Source: Crocinitomicaceae bacterium (GTDB taxonomy: Bacteria; Bacteroidota; Bacteroidia; Flavobacteriales_D; Crocinitomicaceae). From it: DNA of 64,000 nucleotides. Where the stretch lies: the NCBI GenBank assembly GCA_021325675.1, contig JAJTCM010000003.1, positions 310,001 through 374,000 on the forward strand, written 5' to 3'. Under the pieces are notes generated by a model. The model had not been told where the DNA came from and did not search any database. It saw only the letters and a list, made by a program, of their open reading frames with translations. Below, one piece after another: positions 24,709 through 33,629 of this stretch (positions are counted from its first letter, which is position 1; each line of letters begins with the position of its first letter). The position numbers were made by a program, and so were the translations under genes.

Positions 24709-25560
24709 CTACGTAGTGACCGTTTCTTCCTGTGCTTCCGTCCCAGGCTTGTTTCTTAAGCTTCTCACGAGGATAAACACCCCGATCAGCATCAGCGGGA
24801 TACTCAGCCACTGCCCGGTGTTCAAAGCGCCATGGAAATCGCGTTCCGTTTGTCCTTCTTTAAGGAATTCAACCAGGAACCTGCCCGTCCATAAAACAAT
24901 CATAAATACGCCGAAAAGCATGCCTTCACGCAGGTAAGCCTTGCGTTTCCAGTACAAATACATAAGCAAAAGGAAAGTCACGAGGTAAAATAAGGCTTCA
25001 TAAATCTGTGTCGGGTGGCGCAGCGGAATCTGGTCCCAGCTGCAGTCCATGGCCGGAGAATGGCAATCGTGTTTCATGAAGCGGAATCCCCAGGAGACAG
25101 TCGTTTCTTTTCCTACGATTTCAGAATTGACGAGGTTGCCGAGACGGATAAAACAGCCTGCAATGGCGATTGGCGCAGCAACACGGTCCAGGATCCAGAG
25201 CATCGGCTTTTTGCTGACGCGTTTGGAGAAAATATACAAAGCGATCAGGATAGCTACCGCCGCTCCATGTGAAGCAAGCCCGCCTTCCCAGATTTTAAAA
25301 ATATCCAGTAAGTTGTGCTTGTACTGGTCCCAGTCGTAAAAAAACACGTGGCCGAGACGCGCACCGATTACCGTGGAAATAACCATGTACATCAGGAGCT
25401 TGTCGAGCAAATCTTCCCGCACTTTTTCTTCTTTGAACATGCGCTTGATCACAAAAAATCCAATGATAATACCGGAAACAAAAAGCAATCCGTATTTATT
25501 TGGCGTTGACCAACCGTTAATTAATTCGGGGCTGATGTCCCAGTTTACTCCTAAAATCAT
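24709..25560 (-). CDS. lgt: Prolipoprotein diacylglyceryl transferase Lgt
   Basis: 283 residues with about seven membrane helices. The family signature is clear: 'FIRLGNLVNSEIVGK' (Lgt signature with the essential Arg-x-Gly-Asn), 'SHGAAVAI' and 'HPTQIYEAL'. It transfers diacylglycerol from phosphatidylglycerol to the lipobox cysteine, the step before LspA, encoded about 0.6 kb away on the other strand. Length and motifs are complete. Confidence 0.97.
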   Translation of the reverse strand: MILGVNWDISPELINGWSTPNKYGLLFVSGIIIGFFVIKRMFKEEKVREDLLDKLLMYMVISTVIGARLGHVFFYDWDQYKHNLLDIFKIWEGGLASHGAAVAILIALYIFSKRVSKKPMLWILDRVAAPIAIAGCFIRLGNLVNSEIVGKETTVSWGFRFMKHDCHSPAMDCSWDQIPLRHPTQIYEALFYLVTFLLLMYLYWKRKAYLREGMLFGVFMIVLWTGRFLVEFLKEGQTERDFHGALNTGQWLSIPLMLIGVFILVRSLRNKPGTEAQEETVTT

Positions 25561-25629
25561 GATCCAAACTTACATATTTTTTTATTTAAATCGAATACTG
25601 TTCTATAAAACAGATGATAATTCAACCGC

Positions 25630-25752
25630 ATAGGCACATAGGAACAGTCCATAAATGTTCAGGATAAAACGTTCCAGGGTCATTGGAACACTCTTGTGTC
25701 CTGATACTTCTGACTTTTCATCTCCAAGCCCTATTGTGTCTATGTGGTTAAA
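25630..25752. repeat. Intergenic repeat, 'cacatag' family, copy 2
   Basis: The gap 25561-25851 holds TAGGCACATAGGAACAG, CCATAAATGTTC, CATTGGAACACTC and TGTGTCTATGTGGTTAAA in the same order as at 21118-21290. No gene is visible in the gap apart from this repeat and the accA terminator. Confidence 0.6.
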
Positions 25753-25796
25753 ATTAACCGTCAATTATCAACCGTTTTTTTCAGAATATTATTTCA

Positions 25797-25835
25797 TAAA
25801 AAAAGCCACAAGTATAAACTCATGGCTTCATTTTT
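25797..25835 (-). terminator. Intrinsic terminator of accA
   Basis: On the minus strand AGCCATGAG pairs with CTTGTGGCT (plus 25819-25827 and 25804-25812; 9 bp including two G-T pairs), followed by TTTTTTT. It lies 17 bp beyond the accA stop. Confidence 0.82.
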
Positions 25836-25851
25836 TATCTGGCTGTAGGTT

Positions 25852-26805
25852 TTACTCCCAAACACCCATTTTGCAGAATTTATCAATGCGCTCGTTAATG
25901 CGGTCTTCTGCCTTAATGCTTTTCAATTCGCCTATTGTCGTTTTCAGATACGATTTTACGGATTGGAATATTTCTTCCTGGCTTCTGTGGGCGCCGTTTA
26001 AAGGTTCGGTGATCACATCGTCCACGAGCTTATTCTTTTTCATATCGACGGAAGTCAGCTTGAGGGCATCTGCCGCTATTTCCTTGTAGTCCCATGATCT
26101 CCAGAGAATAGAAGAGCAGGATTCCGGTGAAATAACCGAATACCAGGTATTTTCCAGCATCACAACGCGGTCGCCCACGCCGATCCCCAAAGCTCCGCCC
26201 GAAGCCCCTTCACCGATGATGATACAGATTACCGGCACTTTCAAGCGCATCATTTCGTAAATATTGCGTGCGATTGCCTCACCTTGTCCGCGTTCTTCAG
26301 CTTCCAGGCCCGGAAAAGCTCCCGGCGTATCAATAAAGGTAACGATAGGCTTATCAAATTTCTCAGCGAGCTTCATCAAACGCAGCGCTTTGCGGTATCC
26401 TTCCGGGTTTGGCATCCCGAAATTACGGTATTGGCGCATTTTCGTGTTGATCCCTTTCTGCTGACCGATAAACATCACTGTTTCACCATCCAGCAAGCCG
26501 AAGCCACCCACCATTGCTTTGTCGTCTTTCACATTCCGGTCACCGTGAAGCTCCTGGAACGTATTATCTGAAACGGCATTGATATATGCTAAAGTATAAG
26601 GTCTGTCCGGATGACGGGACAACTGCACCCGCTGCCATGGGGTCAGGCTGGAGAAAATCTCTTTGGTTTTTTCCTGTAATTTTTTCTCCAGGGCTTTGAT
26701 CTTATCAGCCATATCGACGCCCGTGTTTTCACCGATTTCCTTGGTTTGGACAATCTGTTCTTCGAGCGCTTTCAACGGTTCTTCAAAATCTAAATATACT
26801 GACAT
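25852..26805 (-). CDS. accA: Acetyl-CoA carboxylase carboxyltransferase subunit alpha
   Basis: 317 residues, full length for AccA. Visible motifs include '[14 protein letters not shown]', '[20 protein letters not shown]', '[18 protein letters not shown]' and '[17 protein letters not shown]', which form the crotonase-fold active site with the acyl-CoA oxyanion hole. With AccD it transfers carboxyl from carboxybiotin to acetyl-CoA, the first committed step of fatty acid synthesis. It stands alone and diverges from ispE; the 60-bp gap carries the promoters. Confidence 0.97.
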   Translation of the reverse strand: MSVYLDFEEPLKALEEQIVQTKEIGENTGVDMADKIKALEKKLQEKTKEIFSSLTPWQRVQLSRHPDRPYTLAYINAVSDNTFQELHGDRNVKDDKAMVGGFGLLDGETVMFIGQQKGINTKMRQYRNFGMPNPEGYRKALRLMKLAEKFDKPIVTFIDTPGAFPGLEAEERGQGEAIARNIYEMMRLKVPVICIIIGEGASGGALGIGVGDRVVMLENTWYSVISPESCSSILWRSWDYKEIAADALKLTSVDMKKNKLVDDVITEPLNGAHRSQEEIFQSVKSYLKTTIGELKSIKAEDRINERIDKFCKMGVWE

Positions 26806-26865
26806 AAATCTATAAATTTGAGCCGTAAAATTACAAAAATTGTTTAGTTCTGCTAACTTTGAAGC

Positions 26866-27675
26866 ATGATATTATTTCCACCGGCTAAAATTAACCTGGG
26901 TTTACGTGTAAGCGGCAAACGGACAGACGGTTATCACGAGCTTGAAAGCCTGATGCTCCAGCTTCCGTGGTGTGATATTTTAGAAATTGTGCCGCAGGAA
27001 AAATTTGCTTTTACCTGCTCAGGCATTGAAATTCCCGGTGATCCGGACTCCAATTTGTGTACCCGGGCTTACCGCTTGCTGCAGCAACAATACAAGCTCC
27101 CCCCCGTTTCCATACACCTGCATAAAAACATACCGATGGGCGCGGGCTTAGGCGGCGGATCGGCTGACGGGACCTACACTTTGCTCATCCTTAACCGCTT
27201 GTTTGATTTAGGCTTAAGCGCGGATAAGCTGCGCAGTTACGCCCTGGAATTAGGCAGCGATTGCCCGCTTTTTGTGGAGAACATGCCCCAGCTGGCAACC
27301 GGCCGCGGTGAAATCCTGGAACCTTTTCCCATCAAAACGGACGGTTTATATATCCATTTGCTCAATCCGGGGATCCACGTGAGTACAAAAGATGCTTTTG
27401 ACGCGCTGGAATTAGGACAGCAGCCCTTTTCCATCCGGGAAATACTTCAAAAACCCATTCCCCAATGGAAAGATCAGCTCAAAAATGATTTTGAAACGAC
27501 TGTTTTTGTCAAACACCCTGAAATCAAAGACCTTAAAGCAAAGATTTATGAAAATGGCGCACTCTATGCAGCCATGTCCGGAAGCGGTTCTACTTTGTTT
27601 GGGATTTATGACCAAAAACCGGTGCCGCTCTTCCCGGAAAGTGCAAAAATTATGGAAAAAATTGTCCTGCTCTGA
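26866..27675 (+). CDS. ispE: 4-(cytidine 5'-diphospho)-2-C-methyl-D-erythritol kinase
   Basis: 269 residues, GHMP kinase. '[11 protein letters not shown]' (5-15) with the catalytic lysine, the ATP-binding loop '[12 protein letters not shown]' (90-101) and the C-terminal '[11 protein letters not shown]' motif are all present. It phosphorylates CDP-methylerythritol in the MEP pathway of isoprenoid synthesis. A TAACTTTG box lies at 26854-26861, only 4 bp before the ATG, hinting at a nearly leaderless mRNA, although a -33 element is unclear. Confidence 0.96.
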   Translation: MILFPPAKINLGLRVSGKRTDGYHELESLMLQLPWCDILEIVPQEKFAFTCSGIEIPGDPDSNLCTRAYRLLQQQYKLPPVSIHLHKNIPMGAGLGGGSADGTYTLLILNRLFDLGLSADKLRSYALELGSDCPLFVENMPQLATGRGEILEPFPIKTDGLYIHLLNPGIHVSTKDAFDALELGQQPFSIREILQKPIPQWKDQLKNDFETTVFVKHPEIKDLKAKIYENGALYAAMSGSGSTLFGIYDQKPVPLFPESAKIMEKIVLL

Positions 27676-27692
27676 TTTTTTTGCTATTTTTG
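27662..27692 (+). promoter_or_regulatory. Promoter of the FISUMP lipoprotein gene
   Basis: TTG (27662-27664), 20-bp spacer, TATTTTTG (27685-27692). It fits the TTG / TAnnTTTG consensus and overlaps the last codons of ispE. The start codon follows 19 bp later. Confidence 0.7.
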
Positions 27693-27711
27693 ATACATTA
27701 ATTATTCCCCA

Positions 27712-28416
27712 ATGAAGAAAATTTTTCTTTTCGCCCTGATTGGATTGTCAATTGCGGCTTGTAAAAAAGATGATGACAAGGACGATGACCCGGCAGAGCC
27801 TGAAACTGTTCCTATTGCAACAGAAGGCGGCGGTGTTTACGATATTGACAGTAATTACTACGCTACAACGGTAATCACTCATTCCGGTGAATGGATGGCG
27901 GCCAACCTGAAGGCTTATCATTACAGCAACGGAGATTCGATTATGAGCGGGCGCAACCTCGATGATATTACCGGCATGTCCGAACCCAAATATTTCTTTT
28001 ACCCGGGCGGCGACTCCCTGAAAGCGAATACTTACGGGCGCTTGTATACTTACTACGTAGTGGATGATCCGCGCGGCCTCTGCCCTACCGGGTGGCACGT
28101 AGCAACGAAGCCGGAATGGGACACCCTGAAAAAATACCTAGGCGGGCAGGAAGTTGCCGGCGGAAAATTGAAAGGTACAACTCTCTGGTCTTCACCGAAC
28201 GACGGCGCTGACAACTCAACCTTGTTTAACGCCCTCCCTGCAGGTTTCCGTGAGCCGGACGAAACGTATATTGATTTGACCAAAACAGCTATTTTCTGGA
28301 CTTCTACCGGTGAAGAACTGGGCTGGTCGATGTACATAAAATACAATTACCCGACATTGTTCCAGGCAACCAACGATAAAAACGAAGCTTTTTCCGTGAG
28401 GTGCAAGAGGAATTAA
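27712..28416 (+). CDS. FISUMP-domain lipoprotein
   Basis: 234 residues. The N-terminus is a lipoprotein signal (KIFLFALIGLSIAAC, Cys17), followed by a Asp/Lys-rich spacer. The rest is the Fibrobacter succinogenes major paralogous (FISUMP) domain, with 'EWMAANLKAYHY', 'GRLYTYYVV', 'CPTGWHVATKPEWDTL' and 'FNALPAGFRE'. These domains are common on the cell surface of Bacteroidetes and Fibrobacteres; their ligand is not known. Monocistronic with its own promoter and terminator. Confidence 0.92.
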   Translation: MKKIFLFALIGLSIAACKKDDDKDDDPAEPETVPIATEGGGVYDIDSNYYATTVITHSGEWMAANLKAYHYSNGDSIMSGRNLDDITGMSEPKYFFYPGGDSLKANTYGRLYTYYVVDDPRGLCPTGWHVATKPEWDTLKKYLGGQEVAGGKLKGTTLWSSPNDGADNSTLFNALPAGFREPDETYIDLTKTAIFWTSTGEELGWSMYIKYNYPTLFQATNDKNEAFSVRCKRN

Positions 28417-28417
28417 A

Positions 28418-28529
28418 AATGTAAAATTAAGAATTGAAAATGGAGAGTTAAATATTGATTCTCCATTTTTTTGTTTTAAGCAGTACAGTTAATTCTACAT
28501 TCTCCATTTTCAATTCTACATTTTACATT
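28418..28529. repeat. Long inverted repeat of the 'ttctccattttcaattc' family
   Basis: A 29-nt left arm (28418-28446) and a 29-nt right arm (28501-28529) match as inverted copies in 27 of 29 positions. Similar A/G-rich words occur at 41900-41958 and 54090-54115. The inner part doubles as the terminator of the preceding gene. Confidence 0.75.
28437..28471 (+). terminator. Intrinsic terminator of the FISUMP gene
   Basis: AAAATGGAGA (28437-28446) pairs with TCTCCATTTT (28460-28469), followed by a T-run. The 13-nt loop is AT-rich. Confidence 0.75.
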
Positions 28530-28569
28530 CAAATAATTCTATTAACTTCGTCCCGAAATTTTTAGACAC

Positions 28570-29460
28570 ATGAAAAAAGTAGCTGTAATCGGTGCGGGAA
28601 CCATGGGAAATGGGATTGCACACACATTTGCACAATTCGGATACCAGGTTTCCCTGATTGATGTTGCCCAGGCTTCCCTGGATAAAGGACTCGCAACCAT
28701 TGGTAAAAACCTGGATCGCCAGGTTTCGAAAGGAGCGTTGACGGAAGAGCAGAAAACAGCTACCCTGGGAAATATTACGTCGTTCACTTCGATGGCAGAC
28801 GGCGTTAAAGGCGTTGAGCTGGTGGTTGAAGCGGCTACGGAAAATGTGGACCTGAAACTGAAAATCTTCAAAGACCTCAGCGAGCTGACGGATGAAAATG
28901 TCATTTTGGCTTCTAATACGTCTTCGATTTCCATCACGAAAATTGCTTCGGTAACCAACCGTCCGGAAAAAGTGATCGGAATGCATTTCATGAACCCGGT
29001 ACCGGTGATGAAGCTCGTTGAAATTATCCGCGGATATTCTACAACGGACGAAGTGACCAACCTGATCATGGAAATTTCCCGCAGCCTGGGCAAAGTTCCT
29101 GTTGAAGTGAACGATTATCCCGGCTTTGTGGCGAACCGCATCCTGATGCCGATGATCAACGAAGCGATTTGTACTTTGTTTGAAGGCGTTGCCGGCGTTG
29201 AAGAAATCGATACCGTGATGAAACTGGGGATGGCTCACCCGATGGGGCCATTGCAGCTCGCCGATTTCATTGGCCTGGACGTTTGCCTGGCAATCCTGGA
29301 AGTGCTCCACGACGGTTTCGGAAACCCGAAATATGCTCCTTGCCCGCTGTTGGTAAACATGGTTACTGCCGGTAAAAAAGGAGTTAAAAGCGGCGAAGGT
29401 TTTTATTCCTGGACGCACGGGACGAAAGATCTCGTTGTTGCCAATAATTTCAAAAAATAA
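28570..29460 (+). CDS. 3-hydroxybutyryl-CoA dehydrogenase
   Basis: 296 residues. The Rossmann motif GAGTMGNGIA (8-17) binds NAD(P). 'ASNTSSISITKIA', 'GMHFMNPVPVMKLVEII' with the catalytic His, 'VEVNDYPGFVANRI' and 'GMAHPMGPLQLADFIGLD' define the 3-hydroxyacyl-CoA dehydrogenase family, short hbd type. It interconverts acetoacetyl-CoA and 3-hydroxybutyryl-CoA. It stands alone, not in a butyrate or beta-oxidation operon, so the pathway (fatty-acid or amino-acid degradation) is not fixed by context. Confidence 0.95.
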   Translation: MKKVAVIGAGTMGNGIAHTFAQFGYQVSLIDVAQASLDKGLATIGKNLDRQVSKGALTEEQKTATLGNITSFTSMADGVKGVELVVEAATENVDLKLKIFKDLSELTDENVILASNTSSISITKIASVTNRPEKVIGMHFMNPVPVMKLVEIIRGYSTTDEVTNLIMEISRSLGKVPVEVNDYPGFVANRILMPMINEAICTLFEGVAGVEEIDTVMKLGMAHPMGPLQLADFIGLDVCLAILEVLHDGFGNPKYAPCPLLVNMVTAGKKGVKSGEGFYSWTHGTKDLVVANNFKK

Positions 29461-29482
29461 GCTTTAGTACCAGCCTTATTCT

Positions 29483-30259
29483 ATGGCGAAACGGAAACAT
29501 CCGCTCAAAGCCGTAAACAGCAAACGGAAAGTTCGTAAGCAACGGACAAAAAAACGGCTTCCCCTGTGGATAGGCGCCGGCGTTGTTTTGATGCTGGGGA
29601 TCGCTCTTTTTCTTTATTATAACCAGGAAATCAAGCCGATGAACCCGGCGCGCTTCCGTAAGATAATCCCGGAGGGCTTTCCTACGATCGGTATTGACGT
29701 TTCCCACCATCAGGGAGAAATGGACTGGGAAAAGCTGTTCGATAAATCGGGCTTTGACTCGCTGATCCACTTTGTTTACTGCAAATCGACCGAAGGAAAT
29801 ACGCACATCGATACGCAGTGGAAACGCAACCGCAAAATCCTCAACAATATGGGGATCCCGAACGGCGCGTATCATTTTTTCATCCCGACAGACCCGCCGC
29901 TCCCACAGGCCGTTCATTTCCTGAACCACTGGAAAAAACGCGACATCGACCTGCCGCCGGTACTCGACGTGGAAACCGAAGGGATTTCGGACGAAGACCT
30001 CGTTGCCAAAATGAAGATCTGGCTGCGCGAAGTTGAAAAGCAAACCGGTATGCGCCCCGTTATTTACACTTCACTGAACTTTTACGAAACGAAGTTCCAG
30101 GACGATTTCAAGGATTATAAATTCTGGATTGCCGCCTATTCCCGGAAACCGCCGTGCATCAACGACGAACGCATAATCCACTGGCAATTCTCCGAATCGG
30201 GCCGCATCCCCGGAACGCGCGAGAAAGTAGATTTGAATGTTTCGAAACTGGTGTATTAA
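29483..30259 (+). CDS. GH25-family lysozyme (membrane-anchored)
   Basis: 258 residues. A very basic N-terminus (1-26) and one membrane helix (28-46) precede the glycoside hydrolase 25 domain: GIDVSHHQG (70-78, D72), 'FVYCKSTEG', 'PPVLDVETEG' (D162, E164) and 'HWQFSESGRIPG' near the end. GH25 enzymes hydrolyse the N-acetylmuramyl-N-acetylglucosamine bond of peptidoglycan. The topology is N-in with the enzyme domain in the periplasm. It starts 22 bp after the dehydrogenase, so the two may be co-transcribed although functionally unrelated. Confidence 0.94.
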   Translation: MAKRKHPLKAVNSKRKVRKQRTKKRLPLWIGAGVVLMLGIALFLYYNQEIKPMNPARFRKIIPEGFPTIGIDVSHHQGEMDWEKLFDKSGFDSLIHFVYCKSTEGNTHIDTQWKRNRKILNNMGIPNGAYHFFIPTDPPLPQAVHFLNHWKKRDIDLPPVLDVETEGISDEDLVAKMKIWLREVEKQTGMRPVIYTSLNFYETKFQDDFKDYKFWIAAYSRKPPCINDERIIHWQFSESGRIPGTREKVDLNVSKLVY

Positions 30260-30349
30260 GTCATTACATTTTACTGGTTCCATAAAAAGAATGTATTGAA
30301 AATACTTTAGCCGGGTTAAGCTTATAAATAAATAGAAAAATTTAAACTT

Positions 30350-30382
30350 TTTGATATAATGCCGCGGATTTTTCTATTTTCG
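30350..30382 (+). promoter_or_regulatory. Probable promoter of the small acidic lipoprotein gene
   Basis: TTTG (30350-30353), 21-bp spacer, TATTTTCG (30375-30382), one base off the TAnnTTTG consensus. The ATG follows 15 bp later. Confidence 0.55.
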
Positions 30383-30397
30383 TAAAAACTTTGCAAT

Positions 30398-30586
30398 ATG
30401 AAAAAGAACTATGTGATTTTGGCCGCTTTTGCATTAAGCTTTTCAATGATGGGCTGCTCCGGCGCTGATGATAAAAAAGATGCTAAAACCGAAGCGGAAG
30501 AAGAAATGACGATCGACGAAAAAGAGCTCGAAGAAGAATTCGAGAAACTGGACGAAGACGTTGAGAAAATGGATACTGTGAAGTAA
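30398..30586 (+). CDS. Small acidic lipoprotein
   Basis: 62 residues. A signal sequence ends in the lipobox 'SMMGC' (Cys20), followed by a highly charged, Glu/Lys-rich tail ('AEEEMTIDEKELEEEFEKL') expected to form a single helix. It should be an outer-membrane or periplasmic lipoprotein, in size and charge pattern reminiscent of the small Lpp-like or structural lipoproteins, but no family is recognised. Single gene, with promoter upstream and a palindromic repeat downstream. Confidence 0.75.
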   Translation: MKKNYVILAAFALSFSMMGCSGADDKKDAKTEAEEEMTIDEKELEEEFEKLDEDVEKMDTVK

Positions 30587-30660
30587 TGTGCTAATACTTT
30601 AATATGATAATATGCTAATTGATTTCGAACCTAATCAGCATATTCCACATTAGCACATTA
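30584..30660. repeat. Palindromic 'aatgtgctaatatgctaa' repeat, complete copy
   Basis: TAATGTGCTAAT (30584-30595) and ATTAGCACATTA (30649-30660) are perfect inverted arms, with AATATGCTAATTGATT / AATCAGCATATT inside. It separates two convergent genes and may act as a bidirectional terminator. Partial copies are at 35703-35766 and 38091-38125. Confidence 0.75.
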
Positions 30661-30666
30661 AACAGG

Positions 30667-32793
30667 TTATTTTACAAAAGAAAGCTTATTGCGCTCTACT
30701 TTCATGCGAAGAAAACCGAAGGCGACAGTAAGCATGTTTCCATTGATTTCCTCAACGGTACCGCTTTGTTTGGTTTCAATCAGCTTGACAGTTGAGCCGA
30801 CCTGGATTTTATCACGCTGGTGAATATCCTGCTCGGGTTTCGGCGCTTTTTTCTTTTTGCTGTTTTCTTTCTGCGGAACAGCGTTTTTTAGCTTTTCTTT
30901 CAGCCTGGATTCTTCTATTTTGGATTTTTCAACCAGCAGGTATTTGCGCACTTCTTCCATCAAAGGCTGATTGATGTCTTTTTTACGCGATTTGACCTGG
31001 AAACGGTCGATGAAAGTCTTTAGTTTTTTACCGCCGTTGATGAATTTGCTGTTGGTTTCCATAAACTCGGCCTGCTGCTGAAGCTTCGCATCGATTTTAC
31101 GTTTGCTTTCCTGGTGTTTCAACCGCGCTTCTTCGGCCATCTGCTGGGCTTCAACATGTTCTTTGTTGAGCCGCTCGAGATACGTTTTTTCACGCTGTAA
31201 TTCGCTCAGGAGCTGGTCCATGTTGACTTTTTGCTCATCGACCTTCGTTTTGGCTTCTTCAATCAGCTCAATCGGAATGCCATTGATTTGTGCCACTTCG
31301 AACGTAAAGGAGCTTCCGGGCTGCCCGATCGAAAAGCGGAAAAGCGGTTCGAGTGTCTCCGTATCGAAAAGCATGCACCCGTTGATGGCATTTTGCAGAC
31401 GGTCGGCTTTCAGCTTGATATTTCCGTAATGGGTCGTGATGACGCCAAAGCTCTTTTTATTGTACAGGTGCTCGAAGAAAACTTCCGCCAGCGCGCCACC
31501 CAGATCAGGGTCGGAACCGGTACCAAATTCGTCGAGCAGCAACAGCGTGCGGCGATTGGCAATTTCAAGGAAATATTTCATCCGTTTCAGGCGGTAGGAA
31601 TACGTGCTCAGCTCGTTTTCAATCGATTGGTTGTCGCCGATATCCGACAGGATATACTGGAAAAACGAAAGCTTGCTGTTCGGGTCACAGGGAACGAGCA
31701 AACCGGACTGCAGCATAATCTGGATCAGGCCGATTGTCTTGAGCGTAATGCTTTTTCCCCCGGCATTCGGCCCGGAAATAACGAGAAAGCGGGAGAATTT
31801 ATTTAAAGTCACGCTTTGCGGCAGTGTCTTTTTGCCAGAGATTTTATTGTTTTTCCATAAAATAGGATGGAAAGCGTGGATCAGTTCAATGTGCGGCTCA
31901 TCAGAAATAGAAGGCAAATTGCAATTCAAATCCAGCGCGAGCTTCGTTTTAGCGGAAATAAAGTCGAATTCGCAAAGCAGGTCCTGGTAAGCGTAAATCA
32001 AAGGAAAAAAACCGGCAATATCGCGCGTCAGGGCTTGCAAAATGCGGTAAATCTCCTTGCGCTCGTCATCGATCAGCATTTCGAGCTCATTGTTCAGCTC
32101 TATGTTGATTTGCGGCTCGATGAAGGTCAGGCTCCCGGTTTTGGAAGAACCGCTCACAGTTCCGCTGATTTTGCGCTTGTGGGTCGAAACAACGGCCAGT
32201 ACGCGGCGCTCATTGATGAAAGCTTCCTTCGTGTCAGCCAAAACGCCTTCCTTCAGCAAACGGCGCATTTCTTTGTCAAAATTGCGGTTCACCTGGTTGC
32301 GGACAACGGAGATTTTTTGCCTGATCAGGAACAATTCCGGTGAAGCATCGTCTTTGATGGCGCCTTTCCGGTCAAAAACCTTGTCGATAGCGTCTACAAT
32401 TTCTTTGGTAAAATAAACTTCAGACAGCAGTCCGCTGAGCATGGGGTACTCTTTTTCCCGCTTATCAAAAAAATGAAGAATAGCGTTCACCAAAAGCGAA
32501 GCCCGGGAAATGCGCACAAAACCTTCCTGTTCCAGCACGGCATTTTTAACCGGCAGGATTTTCAGCTCTTTCTTTAATTCATCGAAATCCAGGGCAGGAA
32601 AAGGCTCGCCTTCGGTTTTGATGTTATGGAATTCCTGCAGGCGGTCAAGCTCCGCGCGGATATAATCAAATTTACTGTTGGGTGTGAGCTGTCGGATGCG
32701 CTCTCTGGCTGTCTCACCAATGGCAAACGCCTCCAGCCAATTCAGGATGGTATTAAATTCAAGGTCTTTTAAGCTTTGCTCGTCAAATAACAT
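30667..32793 (-). CDS. MutS2-family ATPase lacking the Smr domain
   Basis: 708 residues. The helical core/lever region (about 1-320) is followed by the MutS-type ABC ATPase with Walker A 'GPNAGGKS', 'LDEFGTGSDPDLGGALAE' (Walker B/D-loop) and 'ITTHYGNIK'. A long coiled coil (about 515-640) and a C-terminal KOW-like segment (about 655-708) complete it. Typical MutS2 has about 780-790 residues with a C-terminal Smr nuclease domain; here the chain ends right after the KOW part. MutS2 acts in recombination suppression or ribosome collision rescue. Without Smr it should bind and clamp but not cleave. Confidence 0.9.
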   Translation of the reverse strand: MLFDEQSLKDLEFNTILNWLEAFAIGETARERIRQLTPNSKFDYIRAELDRLQEFHNIKTEGEPFPALDFDELKKELKILPVKNAVLEQEGFVRISRASLLVNAILHFFDKREKEYPMLSGLLSEVYFTKEIVDAIDKVFDRKGAIKDDASPELFLIRQKISVVRNQVNRNFDKEMRRLLKEGVLADTKEAFINERRVLAVVSTHKRKISGTVSGSSKTGSLTFIEPQINIELNNELEMLIDDERKEIYRILQALTRDIAGFFPLIYAYQDLLCEFDFISAKTKLALDLNCNLPSISDEPHIELIHAFHPILWKNNKISGKKTLPQSVTLNKFSRFLVISGPNAGGKSITLKTIGLIQIMLQSGLLVPCDPNSKLSFFQYILSDIGDNQSIENELSTYSYRLKRMKYFLEIANRRTLLLLDEFGTGSDPDLGGALAEVFFEHLYNKKSFGVITTHYGNIKLKADRLQNAINGCMLFDTETLEPLFRFSIGQPGSSFTFEVAQINGIPIELIEEAKTKVDEQKVNMDQLLSELQREKTYLERLNKEHVEAQQMAEEARLKHQESKRKIDAKLQQQAEFMETNSKFINGGKKLKTFIDRFQVKSRKKDINQPLMEEVRKYLLVEKSKIEESRLKEKLKNAVPQKENSKKKKAPKPEQDIHQRDKIQVGSTVKLIETKQSGTVEEINGNMLTVAFGFLRMKVERNKLSFVK

Positions 32794-33039
32794 TTAAGCC
32801 TGCTTGCTTTTAGTGCTGCCTTCAGCGGTGTTCTTTTCGTTGAGGTACTCCATGTGGCGGTGCATCCGTTTTATCATCCATTTTTTGAAAAAATACATAA
32901 TCAGCGCTACAACGGGCACAGCGTAGTAATAAACCCAGCGGTTGAAGCCCTCTGTGAAGCCGAAATACGTAATTACGATAGCCGAGCCGATCGAAAGCAG
33001 CAGCCAGAAAAAAGTCATGATTTTGTTATAAAACTCCAT
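32794..33039 (-). CDS. Small two-helix membrane protein
   Basis: About 81 residues from ATG 33039 (MEFYNKIMTFFW); a start 7 codons upstream is possible. Two hydrophobic helices at about 7-28 and 33-52 are followed by a basic C-terminal tail. It overlaps the end of lptC by 14 bp and its stop directly abuts mutS2, so it belongs to the coaX-barrel-lptC operon. No family is recognised. Confidence 0.72.
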   Translation of the reverse strand: MEFYNKIMTFFWLLLSIGSAIVITYFGFTEGFNRWVYYYAVPVVALIMYFFKKWMIKRMHRHMEYLNEKNTAEGSTKSKQA

Positions 33040-33598
33040 TTTGTGTGTTTTTAAGCGCAATTTTACCTTGCGGTTTTATGAATTCGTAACTGGAAAAATC
33101 CTGCCTGGTGCGAACGCCTTTTCCGAAGAATAAAGCTTCCGGTGTGCGGATTGTTACCTGTTTATCTGTAAAAATAGTACTATCTTTTTGATTCCAGAAC
33201 AATTGCTCTGTTTCCAGGCGCTGTTTTTTCTTTTCGTTGAACAGCTGAACGGAGTCGCGCACGAACATTGTTCCCTTTGTCTGGTGGATTTCCCCGTAAA
33301 GCGCTGTCAGTACGGAAACAACCTCGCCTTTCTCATCGAAGAACTTCACTTCAATGCCATCTTTCAGCTTGATGACCGGTTCGGGCTTCGAATACGTTTC
33401 GGCGAGCTTAGCGTAAACCTCCACCTTGGCGTAGCCGCTGTCTGTATAAAATACGTGCAGGTCCTTTGTGCGCTCGTCCGGGTCACCGGATTTGTAAGAA
33501 ACTTTTTTAATTGTTTCCAAATCATTGACACAAGCCGAAAGTGTTCCCAGCAGGACAAAGAAAAACAGGATGGCGCTATGTCTGTATCTTAAAATCAC
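33026..33598 (-). CDS. lptC: LPS export protein LptC, lipoprotein form
   Basis: About 190 residues starting at GTG 33598 (VILRYRHSAILFF); a longer frame begins within the preceding gene but the signal sequence fits the GTG start. The signal ends in a lipobox 'LGTLSAC', followed by the LptC beta-jellyroll: 'SDLEV'-like strands, 'EVYAKLAETYSKPEPVIKL', 'VEVKFFDEKGEVVSVLTA' and 'FGKGVRTRQDFSSYEF'. LptC takes lipopolysaccharide from LptBFG and passes it to LptA. The position after coaX and an outer-membrane barrel is the conserved Bacteroidetes arrangement. Confidence 0.9.
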   Translation of the reverse strand: MILRYRHSAILFFFVLLGTLSACVNDLETIKKVSYKSGDPDERTKDLHVFYTDSGYAKVEVYAKLAETYSKPEPVIKLKDGIEVKFFDEKGEVVSVLTALYGEIHQTKGTMFVRDSVQLFNEKKKQRLETEQLFWNQKDSTIFTDKQVTIRTPEALFFGKGVRTRQDFSSYEFIKPQGKIALKNTQNGVL

Positions 33599-33629
33599 AG
33601 TATGAAATGCGCTGCCTTGAAAGCCACGC

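Noticed and set aside
28516-29418. A 300-codon open frame antisense to the 3-hydroxybutyryl-CoA dehydrogenase gene
   Set aside because: It is rich in His, Arg, Phe and Asn as expected for the mirror of a biased coding frame, has no family motifs, and the sense strand carries a clear dehydrogenase.
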